Source: Phycisphaerae bacterium (GTDB taxonomy: Bacteria > Planctomycetota > Phycisphaerae > SM23-33). From it: a stretch of DNA of 36,879 bases. Each line of letters opens with the position of its first letter. The first letter of the stretch is position 1. A program made the position numbers and the translations under genes. The DNA lies in NCBI GenBank assembly GCA_030745875.1, contig JASLNT010000008.1, positions 1 through 36,879 on the forward strand, written 5' to 3'. Under the pieces are notes generated by a model. That model was not told the DNA's origin. It ran no database searches and saw nothing but the letters and a program-made list of their open reading frames with translations. Shown in pieces: positions 24,233 to 30,873 of the stretch.

Positions 24233-24586
24233 TTACTCCGGTCGGTTGTTCTTTGCTCTGGTCTCAAGCAGCTTGACAGCATCGTCTAGCTGGTCAAAGC
24301 TGTCGATCGCTGTCAGTACGTAATTCTTTGTCGAATCGTCTCGCAGCGTACGTATAGCTGTGAATTCCGGATCGTGCGATAACGCTCGCAGTTCGCCCAG
24401 AGACGGATATGCGATAAGTCCGCAGAATTCCTGCGTGCATTCACCCATGTAAATCATCTTTGTCATGCCGTACAAGAGAATCCTGGCGCCGTAACGGTCC
24501 AGAATCGGCTGGACTCGACGCAGGTACTCGGCGTATCGGTCTTCGCAGCCTTCGACAATGTCAAAAAGGTTCAGAACAACTATCAC
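24233..24586 (-). CDS. DUF1330-like small protein, in operon with ilvD
   Basis: The 117-residue protein resembles the dimeric ferredoxin-like DUF1330/antibiotic-monooxygenase-type fold: MIVVLNLFDIVEGCEDRYAEYL at the start, a G-A-R-I-L-L-Y-G strand, and F-C-G-L-I-A-Y-P-S-L-G-E-L-R-A-L...D-P-E-F near the middle. No catalytic function is evident. It begins with GTG at 24586, supported by GGAG eight bases upstream. Its TAA stop is two bases before the ilvD ATG. It is driven by a promoter at 24637-24665. Confidence 0.7.
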   Translation of the reverse strand: MIVVLNLFDIVEGCEDRYAEYLRRVQPILDRYGARILLYGMTKMIYMGECTQEFCGLIAYPSLGELRALSHDPEFTAIRTLRDDSTKNYVLTAIDSFDQLDDAVKLLETRAKNNRPE

Positions 24587-24636
24587 GATTCGATCTCCAC
24601 GCGATCGACCCGACCACCGGGCCGACAGATGCTAAC

Positions 24637-24665
24637 ACATTACGTCCAAGCCGGGCGTTTGACAA
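24637..24665 (-). promoter_or_regulatory. Minus-strand promoter of the DUF1330-ilvD operon
   Basis: On the minus strand TTGTCA (24665-24660), 17 bases, TAATGT (24642-24637). Its -35 overlaps the -35 of the plus-strand promoter almost completely. Confidence 0.5.
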
Positions 24666-24686
24666 TAGCTAAGCGTCATGTAGAAT
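24659..24686 (+). promoter_or_regulatory. Plus-strand promoter of the lipoprotein/TPR operon
   Basis: TTGACA (24659-24664), 16 bases, TAGAAT (24681-24686). The leader would be about 48 bases. The two divergent promoters share the same TTGACAA stretch, so polymerases cannot occupy both at once. Confidence 0.6.
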
Positions 24687-24740
24687 AGATTGATCGAATC
24701 CGAGAAGTCCCCAACCGGGATTTAGACAAGGAGATATGAA

Positions 24741-25205
24741 ATGCGAAAGACAATCACTCGCCTGGGCGTTTTGGTCTTGATGTGCTCGCTTTCAGGGTGC
24801 GCCTGGTTCAGCGGAGACGTCAATCCCGGAATGGAGCTCGCCGCCGCCGCCAAGTCTCCTGTAGCCGATCTGCCCGTCCCCGTTGGCTTCACGATCGACG
24901 CCGACCGCTCCCGCACATTTGACTCCGGGGTGGCCAGACTGGTCGATCACTTGTACACCGGGCGGGCCTCCACATTCGCCGTGGCGAGATTCTACAAGAA
25001 GGCGATGGTTCTGAGGCAATGGCGTTTCGTCAGCGAGACGTTCTCGCTTGGCGATCAGGATTTGCGATTCAAGAGACCGGGTGAAACCTGCCGCGTGCGA
25101 ATTACTCCCGGAAGTTGGTTGCATCCTACGAAACTTAAGTTAGAGTTGTGGACCAGCGAAATCATAAACCGTCCTGCAAGGACTCCCGTAAGAACAGGCC
25201 AATAA
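24741..25205 (+). CDS. Small lipoprotein, unknown function
   Basis: I do not recognise a family with certainty. The 154-residue protein has a lipoprotein signal, MRKTITRLGVLVLMCSLSGC20, so it should be anchored to a membrane. The mature region has an early Pro-Val-Pro-x-G-F motif, R-A-S-x-F-A-V-A-R-F-Y-K-K-A-M (about 79-93), W-R-F-V-S-E-T and a beta strand L-K-L-E-L-W. The overall pattern recalls small planctomycete lipoproteins with a helix-plus-sheet fold. AAGGAG seven bases before ATG 24741. It is the first gene of a two-gene unit, with only four bases before the TPR gene. Confidence 0.75.
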   Translation: MRKTITRLGVLVLMCSLSGCAWFSGDVNPGMELAAAAKSPVADLPVPVGFTIDADRSRTFDSGVARLVDHLYTGRASTFAVARFYKKAMVLRQWRFVSETFSLGDQDLRFKRPGETCRVRITPGSWLHPTKLKLELWTSEIINRPARTPVRTGQ

Positions 25206-25209
25206 AGCA

Positions 25210-25902
25210 ATGAAGACAGAAAGACGTCACGAACTGAAGCATAATTCACTTGATGCCGAACTGGTCAAGATAGTCGATTACTTCAAGAAACACGGTAGGG
25301 GCATCAGTCTGGCGATACTCGTTCTTGTCGCCGCGATAAGTGTTGGATGGGTGGTCATCCGGAATCGCGCCGCGGCGGTCAGCGTTCCGAGGCAGGATTA
25401 CGACCTGTTCAAGGCGTCGGATGTCTCCACCGCCGAAGGGCGCGTCAAGGCGCTGACCGGATTTGAAGGTCTCGCCGACCAGACCGGCAATATGGGGGTT
25501 GCGGCGCTGGCTTGTGTGGAGGCCGGTGATATATGCGTCAGGCAGCAGGCCGCCGGTGATCTTGTGTCTGGAGCACTGGATAGGGCGAAGAAACATTATC
25601 AGCGTGTGGTTAGTGAATTCTCAGATTTCCCCGTCGCCGCCGGTAGAGCGTATCTGGGGCTGGCCAGGTTGGCTGAAGGAAAAAACGAGTTTACAGCCGC
25701 CAGGGAGCACTACCAGCAGGTTATCGCGCTGGGTGATAAGACCAGCCAACTTGCGTTGACCGTAGCAGAGAATTCGTTGAAGACCATAGGCGACCTTGAG
25801 AGACCCATTCGTCTGGCGACTACGCGCCCGGCTCCGCCGCCCGCTCCGCCAACCAGTCAGCCCGATACACAGCCCGCTGTCGGGCCTGCTGTTTCCCCAT
25901 AA
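25210..25902 (+). CDS. Single-pass membrane protein with TPR-like repeats (YfgM-like)
   Basis: The 230-residue protein begins MKTERRHELKHNSLDAEL, a start characteristic of YfgM/ancillary translocon-type proteins, followed by one transmembrane helix (about residues 32-50) and a periplasmic helical region with at least two TPR-like units (about 125-150 and 140-175, Y-L-G-L-A-R-L-A-E-G then A-R-E-H-Y-Q-Q-V-I). The last 30 residues are Pro/Thr/Gln-rich. YfgM proteins assist the Sec translocon or periplasmic folding; that role is inferred. The start is four bases after the previous stop, with no good ribosome-binding site, so translation is probably coupled. Confidence 0.7.
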   Translation: MKTERRHELKHNSLDAELVKIVDYFKKHGRGISLAILVLVAAISVGWVVIRNRAAAVSVPRQDYDLFKASDVSTAEGRVKALTGFEGLADQTGNMGVAALACVEAGDICVRQQAAGDLVSGALDRAKKHYQRVVSEFSDFPVAAGRAYLGLARLAEGKNEFTAAREHYQQVIALGDKTSQLALTVAENSLKTIGDLERPIRLATTRPAPPPAPPTSQPDTQPAVGPAVSP

Positions 25903-25950
25903 GATCGCCGGTCAGAACTCTGAGCAGGCCGCATACGGTCGAAATTCGTG

Positions 25951-25980
25951 CGGAACCCTCACTTTTTTTGGTGAGTTCCG
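25951..25980 (+). terminator. Hairpin after the TPR gene
   Basis: CGGAA-CC-CTCAC (25951-25962) pairs with GTGAG-TTCCG (25971-25980), leaving a two-base bulge and a TTTTTTTG loop. The T run is in the loop, not after the stem, so termination efficiency is uncertain. Confidence 0.45.
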
Positions 25981-26009
25981 TTTACAAAGAGCGATTTTAA
26001 CGGTAACTT
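25981..26009 (+). promoter_or_regulatory. Possible promoter of the corrinoid protein gene
   Basis: TTTACA (25981-25986), 17 bases, TAACTT (26004-26009). A short hairpin (GCAGCC 26019-26024 with GGCTGC 26030-26035) follows at the start of the predicted transcript. Both hexamers deviate from consensus. Confidence 0.35.
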
Positions 26010-26091
26010 TTTACGGGTGCAGCCGCAGGGGCTGCAGCCGCAAGAGTTTCTATTTATTTCATAACTAGCTACGTTTTGGAGGTAGCTTGCA

Positions 26092-26730
26092 ATGGCAGAC
26101 CTACAGGCATTGGTTGACGCCTTGACCGAGAGTAAACGCGACGTGGTCGAACAGGTTACGACCCTGACGCAGGCCGCGATGGCCCAGGGAGTTGACGCCA
26201 AGGAAATCCTTCAGGACGGATTGATCGGCGGGATGAACGCTCTGGGCGTGCGATTCAAAGCTGGCGAAGCGTTTATTCCGGAAGTTTTCATGGCCGCTCG
26301 CGCTATGAACGTTGGAATGGACATGCTGGAATCCAAACTCATCGAAGCCGGTGTGGAACCGACGGCTACGGTTGTGCTTGGAACGGTCAAGGGCGACATG
26401 CACGATATCGGTAAGAACCTCGTAGGTATGATGTTCACCGGCGCCGGGCTGAAGGTTGTGGATGTCGGTACTGACGTTCCGGCTGAGAAGTTCGTCGAGG
26501 CCTGCAAAGCCGAAGGCGCCGCAATCTGTGCGATGAGTGCGCTGCTGACGACAACGATGCCGCGTATGGGCGAAGTTATCACCGCATGCAAAGAAGCCGG
26601 ACTCGACGTCAAAACACTCGTGGGCGGAGCCCCGATTACGCAGGCCTACGCCGACGAAATCGGCGCCGACGGTTTTGCACCCGACGCGGCCAGCGCGGCT
26701 GACAAGGCGAAAGAACTTATCGGCGTTTGA
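26092..26730 (+). CDS. Corrinoid (B12-binding) protein of the methyltransferase type
   Basis: The 212-residue protein has the two-domain layout of methyltransferase corrinoid proteins (MtbC/MttC/MtaC-like): an N-terminal helical cap (about 1-88) and a Rossmann-like B12 domain. The cobalt-coordinating motif D102-M-H104-D-I-G107 is in GTVKGDMHDIGKNLV, followed by the S-A-L-L-T-T-T-M strand and the GGAP motif. It should carry a methyl group on cobalamin between a substrate methyltransferase and an acceptor such as tetrahydrofolate. No methyltransferase gene or activase is adjacent, so partners must be elsewhere. ATG 26092 has GGAGGT eight bases upstream. Confidence 0.92.
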   Translation: MADLQALVDALTESKRDVVEQVTTLTQAAMAQGVDAKEILQDGLIGGMNALGVRFKAGEAFIPEVFMAARAMNVGMDMLESKLIEAGVEPTATVVLGTVKGDMHDIGKNLVGMMFTGAGLKVVDVGTDVPAEKFVEACKAEGAAICAMSALLTTTMPRMGEVITACKEAGLDVKTLVGGAPITQAYADEIGADGFAPDAASAADKAKELIGV

Positions 26731-26758
26731 GAGGCGCTCACGCGCAATGAACCGCAAC

Positions 26759-26810
26759 ACAAGCCCGCAACCGCGCGATGCGTTATGCTTCTTCGCGGCC
26801 GCGGGCTTGT
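26759..26810 (+). terminator. Hairpin between the corrinoid gene and rluD
   Basis: ACAAGCCCGC (26759-26768) pairs perfectly with GCGGGCTTGT (26801-26810), and inside this CCGCG/CGCGG add another helix. A T/A-containing but not T-rich sequence follows. Position and stability suggest termination of the corrinoid gene transcript just before rluD. Confidence 0.6.
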
Positions 26811-26827
26811 TGTATTGAGAGATTACC

Positions 26828-27955
26828 GTGGACCGCGATCCGCAGGACAATCCTGACGTTGAGTCGACCGATTCGAACAGTTTGGATGTGGTCGAAACGC
26901 AGCTTCCCGCCGAGGAAGACGGTCTGGAGCATCTCCGTCTTGAAGTTAAACGCACGCGCACCAACCGCCGTCTCGACAAATACCTGTCCGGGCGATTGGG
27001 GAAGGACACCTCGCGGAACGCGCTGCAGCGATACATCCGCGAGGGCAACGTCACAGTTAACGGTAAGATCGTCAAGCCCAGCTACACTATCCGAATCGGC
27101 GACGTGATCGACATGATGCTCCCACCGGTCAAGAAGCAGGAGATACCGGCTGAGGATATTCCGCTTGAGGTGGTCTACGAGGACGACGACCTGATCGCGG
27201 TCAACAAGCAGGCCGATCTGATAGTCCATCCGGCCCGTGGCAACTGGAGCGGTACGCTGGTGAACGCTTTGGCGTGGTATTTCAAGATGAACTGGCGTGA
27301 CATTTCCGAGATGCCCACAAGCGGTGAGGCGTTTCGTCCGGGTATTGTGCATCGACTCGACCGCGACACTACCGGGATAATGCTGGTCGCCAAGAGTGAA
27401 TTGGCGTTGTGGCGGTTGGGTTGGCAGTTCGAGCACCGCAAGATTCAGAAGACCTACACCGCGATCTGCCACGGTCTGTTCAAACTTGATGAAGACATTA
27501 TCGACCACCCGATCGGCAAGCATCCCAAAATCCGCGAGAAGTACGCCGTGCACCGCAAGACGGGCAAACCCTATCCATCCACAACCAAACAGGCCGTCAC
27601 ACGCTACAAAGTCCTGCAACGAATCAGGAATGTCGGCCAATCGCAGGCCTCGTTTACGCTGGTGGAACTGTATCCGAAGACCGGGCGAACTCATCAGTTG
27701 AGAGTCCACGCCAGTGCGATGAATCACCCTATAGTCGGCGATAAGATGTACGGCGGCGGGCCGATATATCGCAGTCAACTGCTTGGTCAGAACGACCGCG
27801 CCGAAGGTCCGCTGATAACCAGGCAGGCGCTCCATGCGCACACTATTGAATTCGCCCATCCGCGAACGAACAAGCCGATGAAGCTCGAAGCGCCCTGGCC
27901 GAGAGATTTCACCGAGACGCTTGAAGTCTTGCAAACCATGGGTCAGCAGCTATAA
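26828..27955 (+). CDS. RluA/RluD-family pseudouridine synthase
   Basis: Isomerises uridines in rRNA (RluD type) to pseudouridine. The 375-residue protein has an S4 RNA-binding domain (about 48-100, R-L-D-K-Y-L through V-N-G-K-I-V-K-P-S-Y) and the catalytic motif HRLDRDT at 175-181 with D178 as nucleophile. The motif P-K-T-G-R-T-H-Q-L-R-V-H with a following HPIVGDKMYG is also intact. It carries an acidic N-terminal extension of about 40 residues and is slightly longer than typical RluD (about 325). The GTG at 26828 is the most upstream start before the preceding hairpin; only weak GAGAG is upstream. Confidence 0.93.
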   Translation: MDRDPQDNPDVESTDSNSLDVVETQLPAEEDGLEHLRLEVKRTRTNRRLDKYLSGRLGKDTSRNALQRYIREGNVTVNGKIVKPSYTIRIGDVIDMMLPPVKKQEIPAEDIPLEVVYEDDDLIAVNKQADLIVHPARGNWSGTLVNALAWYFKMNWRDISEMPTSGEAFRPGIVHRLDRDTTGIMLVAKSELALWRLGWQFEHRKIQKTYTAICHGLFKLDEDIIDHPIGKHPKIREKYAVHRKTGKPYPSTTKQAVTRYKVLQRIRNVGQSQASFTLVELYPKTGRTHQLRVHASAMNHPIVGDKMYGGGPIYRSQLLGQNDRAEGPLITRQALHAHTIEFAHPRTNKPMKLEAPWPRDFTETLEVLQTMGQQL

Positions 27956-27987
27956 TGCTCGAACTCGAATGCTGAAATCACGTAATC

Positions 27988-28061
27988 GGGCCGTTAGCTC
28001 AGTTGGCTAGAGCGCTCGCCTCACACGCGAGAGGTCACTGGTTCAAGTCCAGTACGGCCCA
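27988..28061 (+). tRNA. tRNA-Val (anticodon CAC)
   Basis: The 74-base gene folds into a standard cloverleaf: acceptor GGGCCGT/ACGGCCC, D-stem GCTC/GAGC, anticodon stem CTCGC/GCGAG with loop CTCACAC (anticodon CAC, reads GTG), a five-base variable region, T-stem ACTGG/CCAGT with TTCAAGT loop, and discriminator A. CCA is not encoded. Its 3' half from 28021 doubles as the 3' end of an integrase reading frame on the other strand, marking a probable attachment site. Confidence 0.97.
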
Positions 28062-28377
28062 TGGATAGACGCTCCCCGCACTCGCTGGGAGCGTTTTTCT
28101 CGTTGTTTACGCCCCCTTGTGTATTTGACGGCGCCTCGGTGCGCTCCTCTACGGCGTCGTACTGCACCGGGAAATGCACCGCTTTTGAGAAGTGCTCATC
28201 GGTCACCTGCAAATAGTGTTTCGCCGCCATCGCCGGACTGTTGCCGATCCATGCACAAACAACCTGCACGGGGTACTGCTCGGCCAGTTCCGTCTCGCGC
28301 GTGCTGCGGAGATTCTGAAACAACTTCGGCCAGACCATCAATCCCGCCTTCTCTAGCTTCCGTCTGTTTCTGCGACC
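28021..28377 (-). pseudogene. C-terminal fragment of a tyrosine recombinase (integrase) ending inside the tRNA-Val gene
   Basis: On the minus strand the frame encodes K-A-G-L-M-V-W-P-K-L-F-Q-N-L-R-S-T-R-E-T-E-L, then CAWIGNSPAMAAKHYLQV and T-D-E-H-F-S-K-A, the final catalytic part (box II Arg, the W-I-G-N-S element and the likely nucleophile Tyr in K-H-Y-L-Q) of phage-type integrases common in planctomycetes. About 120 residues remain of a protein normally near 350-400. The frame continues in-phase into unrelated sequence up to 28533, so the N-terminal catalytic domain is missing. Its last residues (M-G-R-T-G-L-E-P-V-T-S-R-V) are the antisense translation of the tRNA 3' end, the usual layout for elements integrating into tRNA genes. 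Confidence 0.85.
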
Positions 28378-28378
28378 A

Positions 28379-28401
28379 ATGAGCCGCATAGGACTTGAAC
28401 C
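28379..28401 (-). repeat. Degenerate inverted copy of the tRNA-Val 3' end
   Basis: The plus strand here matches the antisense of the tRNA-Val 3' end (28040-28062) at 19 of 23 positions, with GGACTTGAACC exact. It lies at the point where integrase homology stops, so it may be the remnant of another tRNA attachment site or of a second integrated element. Divergence from a real tRNA makes it non-functional. Confidence 0.5.
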
Positions 28402-28687
28402 AAGTGGCGTAAGCACTGAATCTGACGAGGGATTACAGAATAAGCCCTGTAGAGGCGGTGCATTTTCCGGTGCAGAAAAGGCGATTTCCGGGTACGCGAT
28501 CATATCTTCCGTCGTCCTAGGTGCTGCTTTCATCTTCCCTCTTCACATTGGCTTCCCTAGCGAATTTCCGCGACCCTAACGGATTTCCGCAGGTATCGAG
28601 TTACTCCGACAGCCGATATTGGGATGTTCAAGGGCACATCTCCGGTCTTTTGTTTGGGTTAATCCCAGTCTTCTACTTTTCAACCGA

Positions 28688-28705
28688 TTGGCACACTGAT
28701 TGCAT
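28688..28705 (+). promoter_or_regulatory. Sigma-54 (RpoN) promoter upstream of the porin and Hdr genes
   Basis: TTGGCAC-ACTGA-TTGCAT gives GG at 28690-28691 and GC at 28702-28703 with exactly ten bases between, matching the -24/-12 consensus TGGCAC-N5-TTGC. It is about 130 bases before the porin start and correctly oriented. A weak dyad GATGT...ACATC (about 28633-28650) upstream might be an activator site. Confidence 0.85.
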
Positions 28706-28748
28706 TAGCTATGCCAAGTTGCAGATTCTTTGTGCGCCTCGGATCTTC

Positions 28749-28777
28749 CCGGGCGATTGTGGCTGGCCGCATCCCGG
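28749..28777 (+). ncRNA. Leader RNA hairpin, copy A (before the porin gene)
   Basis: CCGG (28749-28752) and CCGG (28774-28777) close an internal loop GCGAT/TC, inside which TGTGG (28758-28762) pairs with CCGCA (28767-28771) around a CTGG loop. A second perfect hairpin GCGGTT/AACCGC (28794-28799 with 28805-28810) follows. The same structure appears before hdrC with compensating base changes. Confidence 0.5.
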
Positions 28778-28835
28778 ACTCTTGGGTCAAGAGGCGGTTT
28801 CATCAACCGCGTTTGTGCAGTGAAAGGAGACGGAG

Positions 28836-30188
28836 ATGAAAGATCGTTTGGTTCTATCAGTGGTGTTGGTTATGTTTGGGGCGGTTGTCCTTGCGGCTGC
28901 GACGGCGACGGCCGCCGACAAGCCCGAGAAGGACGTCGCCGCCTTGATCAAGGCGTTGACCGAACGTCTGGAAGCTCAGGACAAGAAGATCTCGACGCTG
29001 GAATCGAAACTCACCGACGAAGCCCTTCAGGCCGCACGTCACGGAGAGATTGCCAAGATCATGTCAGAAATGCGCCAGGACGCAAGTAAGCGTAATCCTC
29101 TGCCGCAATGGCTTGACAATCTGACGATCTTCGGAGATCTGCGTTTGCGGTATGAACATCGCTCCTCCGATGGAATACAGCTGAAAGAACGGAACCGTTA
29201 TCAGTTCCGCCTGCGATTCGGTTTCATCAAATCCTGGCTGGACGATCAGATGAAAGTCGGTTTCCGCCTGGCAAGCGGTGACAACAACACCGCGTTTGGG
29301 CGGAACACCGACCAGACATTCACAGGCGGTTTCAACAAGAAGAATGTCTGGATCGACCAGGTGTACGCCGTGTACTCGCCCAAAGCGATTCCCGGCTTGA
29401 CGGTGATCGGTGGAAAAATACCGAATATTCTGGAACACACCGACCTGATGTTCGACAGAGATCTCAATCCAGAGGGTTTCGCAGTCGCCTATCACCGGGA
29501 ACTGTGTGGAATCGATGTGTTCGGCAACTTCGCCCACATAGTGGTCAACGAAGTCAACCAGCAGAACGTTGCTGGTACGATTGGTCACGACACTATCTTG
29601 AATGTTTACCAGGCTGGTTTCAGGACCCCACTGCCCGGTGGCGTGAATGCAACGATTTCCGCCGCGTGGTATGACTTTGAGAACTATGAAGACGCCTTTC
29701 AGTGGGCCGCAGCTAACATCCCGGGGGCAGGTGCGGCGGTAAATGGTTGGAACAGAGACATGAAGATCATGAATGTTCTAGCCAAGGTCAAGTTCAAGGC
29801 TTGCGGACTCCCGTGGCAGGTGTATTTCGACTGGGTGCATAATACGCAAGATAACGACGAGACATCCGACTTTGAAAATGCCGACGATGGATACGCTGTT
29901 GGCGTAAGAGTTGGAAAGAACAAGAAGCAGGGTGACTGGTCGGCCGGTTATCAGTACAAGTACATTGAATTCAACGCCACCCCCGCCATATTGAACGATG
30001 CGGACTTTAGTACGGACGGTCCCGGCCTCGGTGCGACAACGAACGTCAAAGGCCACGTGTTCAAAGTCGCGTACAATCTGACCGATTTCCTGACGGCTGG
30101 CGGCAACATCTTCCTTGTCCAGCCGATTACGGGCGATCGCGACGAGAATAACTTCATCATGCAGTTTGACTTGATCTGGAAGTTCTAA
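28836..30188 (+). CDS. Outer-membrane porin-like protein
   Basis: The 450-residue product has a signal peptide (about 1-27, ending TATA) and a coiled-coil segment (about 30-90, with L-I-K-A-L-T-E-R-L-E-A-Q). It continues with alternating beta strands rich in aromatic residues from L-T-I-F-G-D-L-R-L-R-Y-E to the C-terminal F, typical of putative-porin family beta barrels with an N-terminal coiled coil. It should form a channel in the outer membrane. AAAGGAG precedes ATG 28836 closely. It is the first gene after the sigma-54 promoter. The 115-base gap to hdrC contains a second leader element, so it may be co-transcribed or separately controlled. Its solute is unknown. Confidence 0.85.
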   Translation: MKDRLVLSVVLVMFGAVVLAAATATAADKPEKDVAALIKALTERLEAQDKKISTLESKLTDEALQAARHGEIAKIMSEMRQDASKRNPLPQWLDNLTIFGDLRLRYEHRSSDGIQLKERNRYQFRLRFGFIKSWLDDQMKVGFRLASGDNNTAFGRNTDQTFTGGFNKKNVWIDQVYAVYSPKAIPGLTVIGGKIPNILEHTDLMFDRDLNPEGFAVAYHRELCGIDVFGNFAHIVVNEVNQQNVAGTIGHDTILNVYQAGFRTPLPGGVNATISAAWYDFENYEDAFQWAAANIPGAGAAVNGWNRDMKIMNVLAKVKFKACGLPWQVYFDWVHNTQDNDETSDFENADDGYAVGVRVGKNKKQGDWSAGYQYKYIEFNATPAILNDADFSTDGPGLGATTNVKGHVFKVAYNLTDFLTAGGNIFLVQPITGDRDENNFIMQFDLIWKF

Positions 30189-30232
30189 CCGCAAGTCGCA
30201 AGAGCAGGTAGTTTTCCGCGGACCGGAGTCTC

Positions 30233-30262
30233 CCCGTGCGATTGCGGTTGGTCGCATCCGGG
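30233..30262 (+). ncRNA. Leader RNA hairpin, copy B (before hdrC)
   Basis: CCCG (30233-30236) with CGGG (30259-30262), internal loop TGCGAT/TC, and TGCGG (30243-30247) with TCGCA (30252-30256) around TTGG. Compared with copy A, U-G becomes C-G, G-C becomes G-U in the inner helix, and the outer helix changes sequence but keeps pairing. The GCGAT...GCATC framework is conserved. Confidence 0.5.
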
Positions 30263-30303
30263 CTTTGGGCGGCGCGACGTTTCATTGAGAAAAGGAACGC
30301 ATT

Positions 30304-30873
30304 ATGTCCGAGTTAACGGCGAAGGATTTGGGGGCCGAACTACTGAGGCGCGTTCACGAGTTGCCCCATGGAGAGAAAATCGACCAATGTATCCAGTGCG
30401 GTACGTGTTCGGCGTCCTGCCCCACCAGTGCCGCCATGGAGTACGGGCCGCGCGAGATCATCGCGGCGCTTCGGGCGGGCATGCTCGAACGAGTTCTCAG
30501 ATCCAACACTGTCTGGTTGTGCGCATCGTGTTATTCCTGTGTGGTGCGATGTCCGGCGGGCATCCCTTTCACGGACATCATGTACGAACTCAAGCGGCTG
30601 GGAGTCAAGTACGGTATTTATCCCAAGAGGACTACGAACGCTGCGATGGCGAATTCCTTTAGCGAGGTGATAGACAAGCACGGGCGCAACTCTGATACAA
30701 AGCTGATCATCAAGTATTACATGCGTACCAGACCGTGGAAGATACTTGGACAGATGGGGCTTGCGATGAAGCTGTTTTTCAAGGGCAGAATGGATATTTT
30801 CACAAAGTCGATCAAAGGGCTCGACGGCCTTCAGAAGATGATGGCTGCAGCCGAGGAGAATGGGGACAAATGA
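30304..30873 (+). CDS. hdrC: Heterodisulfide reductase subunit C-like iron-sulfur protein
   Basis: HdrC passes electrons between HdrA and the HdrB active site. The 189-residue protein carries two 4Fe-4S motifs: C29-IQ-C32-GT-C35-SAS-C39-P and C73-AS-C76-YS-C79-VVR-C83-P, with the typical C-P-T-S-A-A-M-E-Y-G-P-R-E linker. Length matches archaeal and bacterial HdrC. It is the first of a five-gene redox cluster with overlapping or closely spaced genes; hdrB begins inside its stop codon (ATGA). AAAGGA sits seven bases before ATG 30304, and a conserved leader hairpin lies about 40 bases upstream. Confidence 0.93.
   Translation: MSELTAKDLGAELLRRVHELPHGEKIDQCIQCGTCSASCPTSAAMEYGPREIIAALRAGMLERVLRSNTVWLCASCYSCVVRCPAGIPFTDIMYELKRLGVKYGIYPKRTTNAAMANSFSEVIDKHGRNSDTKLIIKYYMRTRPWKILGQMGLAMKLFFKGRMDIFTKSIKGLDGLQKMMAAAEENGDK

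Larger units (their letters stand above)
28062..28835. other. Long region without an intact gene: integrase scar and porin control region
   Basis: Beyond the tRNA the region holds the integrase remnant to 28377, a degenerate inverted copy of the tRNA 3' end at 28379-28401, about 280 bases of unassigned sequence, and then the sigma-54 promoter and leader of the porin gene. The minus-strand frame 28378-28533 may be another fragment of mobile DNA; I see no function for it. Confidence 0.6.

Noticed and set aside
26783..27934. Minus-strand open frame opposite the RluD-like gene
   Set aside because: Shadow frame; the plus strand has S4 and the catalytic HRLDRDT motif.
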